From NCBI GenBank assembly GCA_026261815.1, contig JAMPIT010000856.1, positions 10,090,001 through 10,154,000 of the forward strand: a stretch of 64,000 nucleotides of DNA, written 5' to 3'. Under the pieces are notes generated by a model. That model had not been told where the DNA came from. It made no database searches and saw only the letters and a list, made by a program, of their open reading frames with translations. Position numbers and translations under genes: made by a program. This DNA is from Monarcha castaneiventris obscurior. Lineage: Eukaryota > Chordata > Aves > Passeriformes > Monarchidae. Shown here piece by piece: positions 35,601 through 48,900 of the stretch (position 1 is the stretch's first letter; each line of letters starts with the position of its first letter).

Positions 35601-37561
35601 CAGGAAAAGGATCAGTAATGAAAGCCCAGATTACTTGATTCAGTCAAGCCACTGCTTGTGCTGTTCAGGGCAGGGCGGGAAGCCAATCTGTTTTCTCTGG
35701 TATTGTTTAGGCTACAAATACCGTGGCAGATTTCCCATCCACTCCCATGTTTACGTCCGTGCTCCATCCCTAGCCACAAAAACATGTGTGGGGGAAACAC
35801 GTCCCGAGAAGAGTAAGGGCTGGAAGCTGGAGTATGATACACTTTGGAGCCAAATGGGCTCGAAAAAGCACTTCTGCACCTTATGGCAATTTTGCAAGAT
35901 AATGTCTCGTTCATGAAATGCTGTGGCGGGAGGATTTTCATCTTCAAAATGGGTACAGTGATACCTCTGGGTTATTACAAGCTCCCAGCTGCAAAGGGCT
36001 GCCTGTATTTATACAGCACTGCATTATTTATAATATCCTTTTCAGGAGCAGGAGAATATGAGTTCTTTCCTTCACAGTTTGACTATTTTTTTTCTTCCCT
36101 TCTCCCACTTGGAAAACATTGATTTCTCGCCCTCATTTCTCCCACCAGAGCTGTAGCTGACCTGACTGTGTTTAGTTTTCTTCTCTAGGCCAGATGCTCA
36201 GTGGGTGAAAAGCACAACCAACCCCCCTGGAATAACAGAGCTGCCCTGATTTCCCCCAGCTGGGATCTGGTCCTGCCTCCCCAACATCTGCACATTTGTG
36301 GGAACTGATTAATGGCTGCTACAACACTGCTGGGGAAGGGACAAAGGCATAAAAATGTTGGCCCCCATGGGTTTTTTTTTCTGAGTGGGTTTTGACTCTC
36401 TAGTACTAAGGATCTGAGGAAGTTTATTGCTGCAAACTAATAAAATATTTAAGACTGATCAAATTTTGTGTGGAAACTATTTGAGAGTGTCAGCTTAGCT
36501 GAGAAGCAGCAGGGGTTGTAAGATTTTACAGTCCAGAGCAAACAGTGAGGAATTTCAGTCCGTGTTACATTCTCACTGTCCTGAGCTATTAACTCGTGAG
36601 CACACTGGCAAGGCACCCAGAAACTTCTGCAACAGAAGAGTCTGGGAAAATACTCTTTTTCCCTTCCACAGAACAAATGTACCAAGGACACAGTAATTTC
36701 AAAAAGGGTTCTTTTAATCAGAAGCAAGTTTGCAAAAGAAGAAGTAACTTTCTCATATAAAATAGTGGAGTGGCGAAGGTGAGGCTAACAAGAGGTGTGG
36801 AACAAAAACCCAGGGCAAATCTCCAAGGAGACACTGAATTAAAAGCAATGATCCGATAACCGGAGCACACCGACGGGTAACTCAGACACAGCTCTGCGAG
36901 GTCGTCCTACCCCTAAGCTGACAGCAGATACCAAATCAGAGGACAGACCCCAGCCCAAGAGAGGCAAAGTGACCAGCTACAAACTCACCACAATATGGGG
37001 TTCTTGCACCTTTCTGCTACCTGAGAGCTCCCACTGTACTGTGACAGGCCCCAGGGGTGTAAATGACATCAAAGTGTCATTTCTGTGCCCTGGTGGCACT
37101 TCCCACCTGCAGAACGCCACCACTCTGTGGTAGCAGAAAGTTCCAAATCTAGAGAATTGGACACAAATGGGAAAACACCTTGATATAAAGCTCTGTAACC
37201 CCACTCCTGTCTCTGTATCCAGTGATTCAAGCCCCAAGAAAGTGCACAGTGATCAAACAGCATTGAAATAATGAATTTCCTGTCAAGTCTTGAGGCCCCA
37301 AGGCCGTTTAAAGTGGGCAAGTGGCAGCATTGAGAAGATAAAATTCTGAGCCAGAACCTGAATCTCAAGTGCCAAAGGTACTTCACTCCTTGTTCAAACA
37401 TACCTCACCTGTCCCAGGTGTCATGTGTGTGCTTATCCATTGTGGCTCTCTGCTATCGGGCGCAGCAAACTCTACACCTACACAAAGTGCAAGGCAGCTT
37501 TCTTTGTCTGCGAGGCTGGGGGAGGACAAAAGGAACACAGAAATACAAAGAACAGAAGGGA
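29661..37561. other. Intergenic between CYP3A promoter and SDK1 3' end; no gene seen
   Basis: No coding exon was recognised on either strand. Present are a C-rich run (CCCACCCCCCACCCCCCACC at about 31,558) and an A/G-rich purine tract at about 35,440-35,610. The longest open frames (for example 144 codons at 31,745-32,179 minus) have no domain or splice partners. Any distal enhancers of CYP3A would lie here; I saw only isolated AGGTCA half-sites (about 30,236, 34,466 and 34,736), not paired nuclear-receptor elements. Confidence 0.5.
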
Positions 37562-37701
37562 CTGGAAGTGTCCAAGGCCAGGTTGGATGGGACTTGGCAG
37601 CAACCTGGTCTAGTGGAATGTGTCCCTGCCCATAGCAGGGGGGTTTAAACAAAGTGATCTCTAAGTTCTCTTCCAACCCAAACCATTCTGGGATTCTATG
37701 A
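37562..37701 (+). mobile_element. CR1 LINE 3' end fragment
   Basis: It reads GTGTCCAAGGCCAGGTTGGA, then the typical CCTGGTCTAGTGGAA, GTCCCTGCCCAT and CTTCCAACCCAAACCATTCT, ending in GGGATTCTATGA, the CR1 terminus. Only the last 140 bases of the element are present, a usual 5'-truncated copy. Confidence 0.9.
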
Positions 37702-40700
37702 CTTGTCAGGTGGAGCCATTTCAGGCCCATCGTGTTCAGTCTTGGGGTGAACGTGCTCCTAACTCAAGGGTGGCTTTCCCTAAGGAGGTTTCAGTGGGTT
37801 TTGTACAACCACAGCACCACACGTGTGGCTTTGTTTGAACACCACACCAACAAACCTTTCCCCACCTCCGGTAACCTCGTAGCCTCTAGGAACACCTTGA
37901 TAATGTGTGGATTCCACAGGTGCTGGCAGCAGCCTATAAAAACAACCTAAGGAATGTGACTGAACTAGCAGGAACTCCAGGCTGAGTAAAGCTGTCTGCA
38001 GTACAAGCTGCCCATGTCCCAGCAGCTCTGTGATTCTTCCTCTCCAAACATCACCTCTCATTGCGTGTGCCCTTCTGGCAGCTACTGATACAGGAGATCA
38101 GTAAACACAGGAGGTCTTGGCATCATGGTCACTCTTACACATCACAGGCTTCTGGACTTCAAGATTTCTAATGCCTCTGCCAGAGATTATCTTTCTTATG
38201 TGGTGGTTTGCTTTCTTTTAAAGTTTCCAATAAATTCCTTTCCTAAAAGGATTTCTCTTCAACAAGTTGCCCTGAAAGCAGTGGGTGGGAGAAAACACCA
38301 GTGCTCTGTATTTATAAAGATACCTCTTCTCCTCCCCTTTGGAAAGCAGATTAGATAATCTTTGGATGACCCAATGGATTTCTTGAGGGACGCAATGGCA
38401 AGGATAATAAATGCATCCGCATGTCAAGATATTTAGTCTAAACAATTGCTACAGCAGCTTCTGGCAGAGACCTTGGTATAAGGAGGAAAAATGAAATCTT
38501 GGCCCATCTGCAAAACATCACTGGCTCTAACACTCAAAATGAAGAGGGGAAGAAAATCCTTTTGGGTAACAGATTAGTTTCTTTTTTGTGTGTTTTTCTT
38601 TCTTCTCTCCAGTCATGCCAGCTGCTCCCAAAAGTGGGATCGCTGGCCAAAGTGTGATTCCTTTAGTAAATGCTGATGAAACCCTTTGTGCTTTCACCTC
38701 TCCCTGCCCTCCCCAGGAAGGCATTCCACGTGAGTGACTCCCAGGGTAGGGAGTCAGAAACTGTCACTGATGAAAACAAAGGAGTGCCCTCTCCTGTCCC
38801 TTGTCACCACTGCCATTTCTACCTGCACAGCACTGGCCCTGCCCAAACATCAGAGCATTAAAAGTGCGAGTAGAAAATACTCCACCCAAGGATGTGAGCC
38901 ATGGTGGGGACACACCCCATGTGACATGGATTTTGGGGGGATAAAATGCTCCACTCGCAGTGGGGTGGAACAGCACAGTTCCTTTCATGTGTGCACTTTT
39001 GCAGGTGCTTTATGAGAGGGACAGCCTGAGGTTTGGTGCTGGGAGCATCGCTGGCAGTGGTGGCTGGTGTCATCTCAGCCCTGGCAGGGGGTGAAGACTT
39101 GGGCACTTTTTACCTGCAGGAGACTGGATATTGTTATGGCTATTGCATGAAAAACAAGCTCCTATTAAACCATTCCCTGGAATTTCTCCCTTGGTCATTT
39201 CATGATGCTGCTTTTATTTTTCACTAACAGTCACCAAGAGACCTGAGAAACAGGGGAAGGGAAATAAATAAATAAAAATAAAATATCCTGAGAAGGCGTT
39301 TTAAACATAAGCCTTCTTTTTTCAAGACTATTCTAAACAGGAAGATGGAAATGGAAGCAGATTCAATGGGTGAAGTTACTGTAATATGACAAATAGAGTT
39401 TAAAAGTTGTATTTCAAGGCTGCAATTCCCAAAGATTGCAGCAATGAAATGGAGCTTTCTTCCTAACTGATGGAGTATTTCCTTCCAGATAAAACAATTT
39501 CCCTGATATGTGAAGTAAATAAAACCTACCTATTAACCATATTTTACAAGTTGAGTGTGTTAGCAAGAAGGTGGAGGCATCACACAGGGAGCTACACAGG
39601 ATCCTGCACAGCAGAAAACACATCTCGTGCTCAGCTGAGGGCTGAGCAGGGCACTGCACCTCCTCACTCTACAACTGCCTATTGAAAATAAACCCACGTG
39701 TCAGAAAAGCCAACTCCTGAACACAACATAACCAAGAGTGACAATGGTGTGGACGAGAATGGAACAGAAATACCTTTGTTGGGATCAACAGGTCCTAAAG
39801 GAATCACACCTAACCTGTTATTTTGGCAGCAGTCAGAAGAAAAGAGCCACACAGCCAACTCAGCAGGTCCTCAGCAAGCTCAGGCTTTTTAGTTGCAGCT
39901 GGTTCTGAGAAAAAAGGAGCAGTCTCTCCTCGCTTTGTATACATCGTGCTGCTCCCCATGTTGTCCTTCAGTGGAGCAGTGGCCACAGAGTCCGTTTTCT
40001 TTATTCCCCGTGGCTTTCTTGGGGTTTTTTTGCTCAATGTGGTATCAGATCAGCCCCAGGGAGTAACTGCACCTTACACCAATCGAGATCTGGCAATATT
40101 CAGGAGATGTGGAGTTACTCACGCTATGCTTTCCTTTGGAGCAAAGTCTTCAGTGTTCTGTGTACTTCCTACTAATTTACATCCCTAAAGTCCTCAGTGG
40201 TCCTTGAAGGGCTCCTCCTGCAGCACTACCTCTTACACCTGTTGGATAAGTGCCATTAAAATTCTAAGAGCTGTTGCATTGCTATGTCAAATGTATAAAA
40301 ACAATGTATAAAATATGTAATCTGATGCAGGAAATGACAAAGGAAAAGGAAAACAAATCAGAGAGTCACGTAGATAATTTCGTCTAAGAAACAAAAAACG
40401 CGGACTGAAAACAAATTTTGGCAGTTCAGTAATTAAAGCAAAGTCCATATGGCTTAAGAGAACAGTCAAAGTGCACAGAAGGCAGTGGGTTTTCTGTTTG
40501 CTTTGCATTCCTCTTCACAGCACACTCCAAGTCATCCTCTTTGGAGCCCCTTCTCCATCCCACACACATCCCACCCAGGTGCAGAGAGGGGCATGACTCA
40601 CAGCGCTTTGGCTCAGCCGTGTCTTTGCGTGTCCCTTGCCATCTAATGAGCTGCAGATCATTATCCCAAACTCAAAAGCCCTTAAACACACCCACTGGAG

Positions 40701-41458
40701 TTTTTGGTTTTGAACTTTTTCTTCCTGGAACCTTTGGAGAGGAACAGCAATCCAGTGCCAAAGCTATGCGGAGTCTGCGTGCACCAAGAGCAGCAGCGCT
40801 GGGAGGCAGTGCCCAAGAGGAGAAGCAGTTCTGAGATCGTCTGCCCCGTGCAAGAGGCACTGGAAGGTAGTCAGCAAGGCTGAGCTGGCCCTTGGCCCTC
40901 AGCTGTTTTGGTGAGGGGCCACCAGGACACTCCTAGCCAGCCCCCCTGGGCAGGCTGGTTTCAACAAGCTGCTCTGAAGACACCACCTCCCCCTGCCGCA
41001 GATGTCCCACATCCCTTGGGACAGGGACAATTTTCTATAGTGACAATGCCCACGTGAGCCTTGACAGGACATTAGCAAGCACCAATTTTCCTGGCTTATC
41101 CACCTGGAAGGAAATGCCAGATCCTGGCGTGGCAAGGACTCTCCTACTTCCAGAATCACCTTTTAAACTCATGATAAAAAGTCTGGTGACCCAGGACTGT
41201 TGCTACATCCAAGGGCTGGACTTGGATTCTTTCAACGCCTGACAACTTCCTTGTGAGTAAACAACTTGCTGCTAAACATGACAGACTCAAAAAAAAGGTA
41301 GAAAAGAAGAAAACAAAAAGTGAGCTGTACAAAAGGATGGAAAATAAACTAAAAATCTCCTCTTTTCCTTCCAAAGGCTGTAGTTTCAAGTGCACAAAGC
41401 AGGCTGTAAACGTGCACAACGTAATTCATGATCCCAATGCCTGAAAAACCTGGTTAGC
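37702..41458. other. Intergenic / possible SDK1 3' UTR; no gene seen
   Basis: No coding exon was recognised. A second minus-strand AATAAA lies at 39,213-39,218 and could mark a longer SDK1 3' UTR if the proximal signal is skipped. The rest is unremarkable unique sequence with short AAATAA-type runs near 39,265. Confidence 0.45.
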
Positions 41459-41464
41459 TTTATT
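41459..41464 (-). terminator. Candidate SDK1 polyadenylation signal
   Basis: AATAAA on the minus strand, about 1.2 kb beyond the SDK1 stop codon. A GT-rich stretch (TTACGTTGTGCACGTTT) lies about 35-50 bases further on. A longer 3' UTR using the AATAAA at 39,213-39,218 is an alternative. Confidence 0.35.
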
Positions 41465-42169
41465 TTGGAGACACTTTTTTGCTTCTCCCAGATATGAAGC
41501 TGAAGAATCAATAAAAGGCACCTGTGGACACCAAAACTCACCCAGTCTGTGTGGTGTGTCTTTGTAGTAAAAAAATAAAATCAAACAAACCCTGCCACTG
41601 TGTACTGTTTTACAGACCAGTAAGCAGAACTGCAGAGTGTGGGTGAGAAAGGATGCTCAACTTCTGTTGGCAGGGCATGGTAACTCTGATGATCAAAACC
41701 TTCATCAATTAGTAAACTCTCTAGGTTGTCACTGCAATTTTAATTGAAAAATTCCTCTGGCTTGCTGGGTTGTGTCCTTTGACTTTTAAAAAATGAGTGA
41801 TTCAAATGGTACACGCAGTCCACAAGGAGGATTAGAGCCACACCAAAAATAAACTGACCTGACATCTGAATTCTTCCCACTTGCTTCACCCACTACTGCC
41901 TACAGCACTCTTTTGAGCCATCTCCTCTTCCAAAGGCCCTGGAGTTGGAATATTTAAAGAATGCAGCAGGTCCCATTTGAAGGAGAAAGAAAAGCAGGTC
42001 AGTAACTCAATGTAAATACACCAGCAGTGAGCTTAGAGCAGACACAGTGACACATCTGAACCTACGTTGATCAGCCAGTGCTCCTAATGTGTGGAGCGGT
42101 GAGGAGAGAGAAGGTGTCTGCTTTTCACTTAAAAATGTGTCCCTTATCTGTTTTTCTACTTGACCTTGA

Positions 42170-42360
42170 TGACAGAGGGGAAAAAAAAAAAAAAAGGAGT
42201 AGAGGAAAAGGCAGAAAAAGGAGCCTGGGAGGTTTTATGTTTTCTCTTCAAATCACATCACAAAGTCACTCATTGCATCTAGGGAATTCACCTGCTTGTT
42301 TGGGAGCGGTGGGACAGGAGGAGGGGAGAGAAAGAAAGAGGGAAGGAGAGGGGCATGGGA
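42170..42360. repeat. Purine-rich low-complexity DNA (A-run and GA-rich)
   Basis: An A-run of about 16 at 42,180 is followed by G/A-rich sequence, including AGGAGGGGAGAGAAAGAAAG near 42,317. It would be pyrimidine-rich in the SDK1 transcript if the 3' UTR extends this far. Confidence 0.6.
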
Positions 42361-42519
42361 GCTGCTTCCTGAAGCAGTGTTACAAAAAGCGGTTAAAAAA
42401 CCCCTACTATTCACAAGTGGTTAAAATCATCGCTGTTCAGAATTCCTTTTTTTTCTTTTTTTTTTCTTAAACAAAGGTTCAGCTAAGTTCAGCTCCGTGT
42501 TTTTATAGAGTTGATTGTC

Positions 42520-42587
42520 TTCAGAAAAAAAAAAAAAAAACCAAAAAACCCCAACAAAAAAACCAAACCAAAACACCAACCCCAGCC
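42520..42587 (-). promoter_or_regulatory. U/GU-rich tract in SDK1 3' UTR
   Basis: On the transcribed (minus) strand, starting about 95 bases after the stop codon, the sequence is nearly all T and G: GGTTGGTGTTTTGGTTTGG, then a T7, GTTGGGG, T6, GG and a run of about 16 T. In mRNA this would be a U-rich/GU-rich element of the kind bound by ELAV- or CELF-type proteins. This is inferred from composition only; polymorphic simple sequence is the alternative reading. Confidence 0.4.
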
Positions 42588-42681
42588 TCAGGTGTGTTCC
42601 CATCCGTTTCTACCCTGACGGAGAGGTCCCCCAGAGCTCAGCGCCCCGGCCCCGCACTCGCGGACGCTGCGGCTGTCCCGC

Positions 42682-42957
42682 TCAGACAAAGGAGGAGAAT
42701 CCTGTCACTGGAGTCCGGGAGCCGGGCGCGGGCTGTCCCGTCGGGGTGTACACCCCTCCTGAGCTCTGTGTCGTGATGACAGTCTGGAAATAGGGTTCTG
42801 TCTCGCTGGCCGTGCACTCCTCGTATCTGTAGGACGCCGGGTGCTGCTTCACCCCTTTCTGCTGCCGCTTCCACGAGTTGTAGTAGGTGGGGTCGCTCAT
42901 GTAGTGGTTCACAAAGGAGTGCTTGGGCAGCTCGTCCTCGTAATCTGAGTCAGTGAC
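42682..42957 (-). CDS. SDK1: SDK1 terminal coding exon
   Basis: 276 bp, 91 residues plus TGA at 42,684-42,682. The acceptor is CTGCCCCAG|GTCACT, phase 0. It opens with VTDSDYEDELPKHSFVNHYM and closes with TPVTGFSSFV. The final six residues form a class-I-like PDZ-binding end (S-x-V at the C-terminus reads S-F-V). Confidence 0.97.
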   Translation of the reverse strand, partial: VTDSDYEDELPKHSFVNHYMSDPTYYNSWKRQQKGVKQHPASYRYEECTASETEPYFQTVITTQSSGGVYTPTGQPAPGSRTPVTGFSSFV

Positions 42958-45900
42958 CTGGGGCAGCAGGAAAAATACAATTAAATAATCGGTCATTAGC
43001 GTCGATGATTTTTTTTTTAGCCTGTTCTGCTCGCAAAGAAATGAGAGGCAAGTTCAGCATCACCGGCTGACTAAAGCTGTAATGTTAAGGGAGAGGGATG
43101 GCAGTCCAAGTGTGGCACAAGCAGGGCTGTGGATAAGCACTGGTCTCTGCTTTAGCCTGACTTTGCTGCTAGAGAGTCCCCTGATGATAAGTGAAGGAGA
43201 AATCCCTTCTAATTCCCTGCAGAACGGTGCAGTGGCAGCCAGGAGCTCCTGCTTGGGCACAAGATGCAGGGAAGTGGAGAGAGGTCACAGCGAAACCAAC
43301 AATTTCAATCCCAATCAGAAATATTGCAATTACAACTGAGCATCTCTCTTCTGATGCAAGGCCAGCAGGGATGCCTTCCACACAAACACTGGTTAGCCAG
43401 GCTGATGTTTGGGATGGCCAGCCCAGGCCACCTGCACAGGACACTGGGTGTGGCTTGCAAGCCTTGTTAAGTATTGAAAATGAGTTATATAACTGGAAGG
43501 GAGTTCAGTAAAATCAGACTTTTTTACAGGCAAATAACTCCATCTGCATGTTCCAGCTGATTACTGGTGGTACAAGGTACACAACCAGCGGCGACAGAAG
43601 AAAGAGAATGCAAAATCTAGGAAAGAAGAGCTTCCAGGCAGGAGGGGCTGCTTTCTTGGGATGAGTCAGCCTCAGCTCTGCGCTCAGAGCGGATCCTACC
43701 CCTGAAACATTTATGCACGGTGGCTGCAGAGCTTCAAAGCTCCCATCAATATCGAGCGGGAGCTCTATTGAGATGTAACCAGATAAGCTCCGTGCATCTG
43801 CCCCTCCTCCGAAGTGCTGCTGCTGGGATGCAGCTGGAGGAATCACGGAGGGCTTGTACATCTCTGCCGAGCGCAGGGACCACGGCAAAGCCTCGGCCAT
43901 GGAATCTCAGCGCACATTTTCCTTCTGTTCCCACTAATGTTCCCACCAGTAACAGCCCCATCCCACCCAGCCCGCAAACATTTACCCAGGCATTTCCAGA
44001 TCTCACGCCTTCCCTCAAAACCTCCGGTTAGACTCTGCAAAAAGCTTTCACTCCTTTCCCTCCCCCCCTCAACAATCTGCACAGCCAATTGTAAAGGCAA
44101 TTAAATATCAAAGTAGGAGCTGCCTAAGACACACAAGAGAGACAGGTAAGTGCAGCTTGTCACCGTTCGTTGCTGCAATTAGTTTCAAAAGGTTGGTGTG
44201 GTTCTGATCTATGACACCACCCAGCAAACACACATCCTTCTTGATCCTGCCTGCCACGAAACTCGTCTCTCCTCCTCTAAAGCTCCTTTTTAATGGTCTC
44301 TGAAGAACAATCCTCAAATGCCTTGCGAACCATCGTTTGAAAAGGGCACAGCATCCATCATCCCACTTCTTTGCTTAGGTAGCTGCTATTCCGTGCCCAT
44401 TTTCCAGCACAGAGGGTGATGGACAGAGCTGAGAAATTTTTCCCAGGGCTTTCCAAAAGTGAGCAAAGCAGCTCTTTACAGCTTTGCAAAACTTCCCTTC
44501 CACTGTTACCCAGGCTTCGGCTCTTTAGGAATTATGTACTGTTTGATTTTTAAGAATGAAAAGCTTCAGGTGCTTTGACAAGTAATTACTAATACAACAA
44601 AGCCCTACCAGCATTTAATAATTATTCCAGAAGGAACACAGCAAGCCTATCTCCTAGAAAAACACTCCTTTGCACCAGCTGCCAGGCTTGGGAAGCCAAC
44701 ACCCGACTCCCTCCAAAGACCTTCCTGAACAGGTGGTTTTTGCAGCTTTCCTGGAATATCCCCAGATTTGGGCCACTTCACAGCCAGTGGGTGCAGAGAG
44801 CAGCTCCAGAGTCTTGGCACTGCTGCCAGGAGCATCCTGCCAGCACTGCCCTGTTTTTGCAAGGGGCTCCAGCAGAGCTGCCATGGATGGCTGCAGATGT
44901 GGCAGCATGGCAGGGCCTGGCAGCCCCTGAGCAGGAGCTCAGCGAGGCTGGGCCTCGGCTGCAGACAGCCGACTTCACCAAAAGATCCCCAGACCCTGGT
45001 TCCCTCTGTACTCGGCAGGAAACAAGTTATTGCACTCTGTGTCAGTCTCCAAACATTATGCTGCATGTCCATAGTGTAATTTTAAGGTAAATGCCTGGGG
45101 TTGGTGTGGAAGAAAAGTCTCTTCATCCTGAGCATCCAGGTTATGGATCACTCACCAGAAGCAGCACCTAGAGGTGCGAACTCCTCCAGATACCATGGAT
45201 GTGCTTTCTCCATCAAAGGCATGAGGCACTGCCCTCCCCAATCCACCATCCCTTTTACTGACTTGGACACACTCAGCCTCCTCCCAAGGAAACAGAGCCC
45301 TGCTGAAGAGTGATCCCAGCTGAGCTGAGGTGGCATAAGCATGAGGGAAAAAAAAAACCCCACAAAATTCTAGTGGCTCTTTCTGAGTCTTCCTGACGTC
45401 CTCACAGACACAGAGGATCATAAAGCCAACTGAAAGGCTGGAAGCCCTGAGGAGAAATGCAAAGGAGCTGTATCCAGAAGAACGTGACACGACTTCATAG
45501 GTGTAATAGTACTGATGCAGCCACTTCAGCTCTGTCCATCACCAGCAAAAAACCATTCACTCACAAAAGTAATATAATTTCTGTTCCTAAGCCAAGTTCT
45601 TCCAAGATTGCCAGAAGTCAACATAATTAAGAGGGAAAAGTCCCGGGAACACTTTCAGACGAGCTGCTAACATTTGAAATACGGTGACACTCAGACTTGC
45701 CATGAACTGAAAGAGGGAAGTTAAAACAATACCACTTGCTGATAATTTGTCCACTAATTAGTCCATTATACCAACTGAAAGGGAACACTAATTTGGTGTA
45801 AATAAGGCCAGTACCTTTCAGAAGGAACTGTCATGAAACATATATAGCTGCAGTAACTTCAGCCATCACCATCATCAGGATTGGTACTGGAAAGGATAAG

Positions 45901-48900
45901 CTGCTTGTTAGTGTTGATATAACATGTTTTTTCTGTGTTTCTTTCAGAACAGGCAGGAACTGACTATTTTGTCCGTGTTTCTGAAGTATCTCCTAAGGTC
46001 TGCTCTCAGCAAGACTCCAATAACCACCTTTATCAGCAAGGAATTCTCTAAGCCGGCATTCCACAGCCCCGATGAAAATCAAGAAGTAAGATAAACCTGT
46101 TTAGCATGACAATATAGACAGCTTAAACCAGAGGATTACTCTTTAGTGGTTTTTAAACTATTGAGTAAATAGAAATGCTGCAGGGCTTTTTGCTTTGTTT
46201 TCAGTTTTCTCCTTTCCTTGCGACTGTGGCTGTGTTACCTTGGAAACCTCCATAGGCTGGAGCGTGATTGGGCGTGTGGTGACATTACAGACTGTCAACC
46301 AAAGGTGCATGGATGCCTATGAAACAACAAATACAGAAAATGAGAGGCTATTTAGGTATATTTTTGATAGCACAAAATGCACAAGTGCTGCTCAGAGGCA
46401 ACTCAGCCACCAGAGTTGGCTGGCTTATCCAGGGGGAAATTTGATAATATATCTGATAACAGTTCCAGTTATCTTTTCTTTAAGCGACTACAAAAGAAAC
46501 TGCTTTGTAAGTTTACTTCTAAAAATGTAGATGACAGCAGGATTTTTTTTGTTGACCCAAAATGAATATGCTGTAAAAGAGACAAGGTAACCCAGTGTGC
46601 AAAATATTTCTCTGGACATGGGAACCAACTCTTATTTTATGTGTCACCTGCAGCTGGTTTCCACATAGTGCCCAACTTGTCAAAATCACTGGAGAGCTTT
46701 ACTGGAAGCAAGTTAAACCCTATCTCTGTGAAGTGTTAAGTGGAAATTAATACCTTCCTACAGAGCTGAGAAAGCCAAAGCCAGAGAGCAGCGGGAAGAC
46801 CAGAGCATCCAGCACTGACTGATAACGTGTGCAGCCTGTGAGAGTATTTTCTCCTGGAAGGAGTTTTTGGGAGACCACAAGGACACGTGAGAACACACAA
46901 ACATGCACCAGCCTCCCCCCTCCTCCCTGCTCTTCCTTGGCTGGATGACATTGCAGATACATCATCAAATTTCTCTACATGGTGAACACCAAATTTTTTC
47001 AGATTATCTGTCCAGAGCCTTGTCCACTTGACTCATTAACTAAAAGCCTACTATTATTATTAATCATTTAGAATTTACACTCATAGCAGTCTCCTGCTCT
47101 GTACCTGCCAATTAAACTTCTTTAACCTCATTAACATTACTGTTGCTTGGCTTTCATGACATGGAGTAAGTTCACCACTTGATTTATGAATATTAAGAGT
47201 CCTACTTGATTTCCTCTTTGTTTCTCTGTGGCTCTCCTCTCCAGGAGGGAGCTCGGAGGAACGCTCCCAGGCAGCTGTGTTTTAAGTGCAGTCAGTCAGC
47301 CCAAGAGTTCTTCATGTTCAGTAAACCCCAGGAGATTTGAAGCCAGTGAGCTTCCTTCTTTTCCATATAAAATCTTGACACCTCAGGCAACAGGCGTAAG
47401 ACTCAGCATTAACACGGTGACAAGTGGATTGAAGGCAAAGGCACAGCTTTTGGCCCTGCCTGCCCTGATGTGCGTCACATTAAGTGGAGTTTGAGAGCCA
47501 CACACAGATGTATTAGAGGAAAACAGCATCAGGACCCTCTGCTGCAGAGGACCAAACCTGGGGAGAACTCTTCCATGAGAAGATATCTTTAACTCTTCAT
47601 ATAATGCCAAACATTTCTGCCTGCTAAGACAGATGGAAAATCTGAAACGCTCAGAAAACACAGCCTGTCTATTAAGATCTCCTCTGAGAACAGAAACAAA
47701 AAGAAAATAAAAGACAAACAGGAAGAGCTAATAGGTACAGGAACACTTGAAAAGAGAGTGGTCAATCATTTTTACCCACCTCTGCCCCAACCCACCCTCA
47801 CCTCCTGTCTGCACCTGCCAACATAAACAGCATTTTCAGGCTGATCAAAAGGCAGCATCTCCTACTGCTACCTCTACTGGGAGCATATTAACATTTCATG
47901 ACTGAAAGCGCTCCCCACCACAAAAAAACCCAAACAAGCATCAAAGACATTATACAGACGGGCTGCATATCCAAGCCCCAAGGAAAAACAGGAGGCATAT
48001 TTTGTGCACATATTCACATGCACACCCACATTCACAAAAACACCAGAATCTCAACTGAGACCTTCAGGCTCGACAGCAATACACAGTAAATAAACAATAT
48101 CAATAGCCTGAGAAAAAACCCACCAAAATCGCTTCCTTCTCTGCTGTACAAACAGTGCATATAGGAGGCAATAATGACACCCTGCAAGGAGGCTTTTGCA
48201 CATTACCAGGAAATACCACACGGGACATTGAAATTAATGTCAAAAGGTGCCAGTGCTAAATTCACGATCATGCTCAGCAAACTGTTTTAATGACAGGTTT
48301 AATGCTGGGTTGTTACAGTGACATGACCAAAGCACTGTGGGTTTAATCTGGAGGGTAATGCTGGAGCATTGCAGAGACAGCAGCTTGAGCTGCACCAAGG
48401 AAAGCTGCGTGCACGACGGGTCGGCCACAGGGCAGCACAAAGCAGCAGGCTGTCGGTGGTAATTAGCAGGAGGTGAGAGCTAGGTAGCCAGGAAAAGCAG
48501 CTGTAGCTGCAGGTGCAGAAAAGCTACAGATGAAAACTGTCATCTTCTTTCACTACTTGCTGCTCGTGATTTATTCTTGCTGGAAGGGTCAGGTTTGGCG
48601 TGGTTTGGCCCACTGCTCGCTTCTTGCGCTGTCAGTTCTGATTCGTCAGGATCTCAGCTGACAGCATCTGATTTTAGAGACAGATTTACCTTTCTGGATC
48701 TCCTTTGAAGTCTGTCTATTCACCCCTGGCCACTGCTGGACTTTCACAGACAGCAAGTCCTTTCTTCCTTCTTACAGGGATTGCGAGACACAAGATGGAG
48801 CCCTGCCAGACGGATCAGGCTGGCATACACCCACCTTCCGTGGGGAGCAGCCTAAAGGCAAGGCTGGGGTGTTCAGAGAGCTGAATGCTGGGCTCTCACA

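Noticed and set aside
43514..43900. 128-codon ORF in the last SDK1 intron with hydrophobic stretch
   Set aside because: It does not connect in frame to flanking SDK1 exons, which already join in phase 0 without it, and it shows no known motif.
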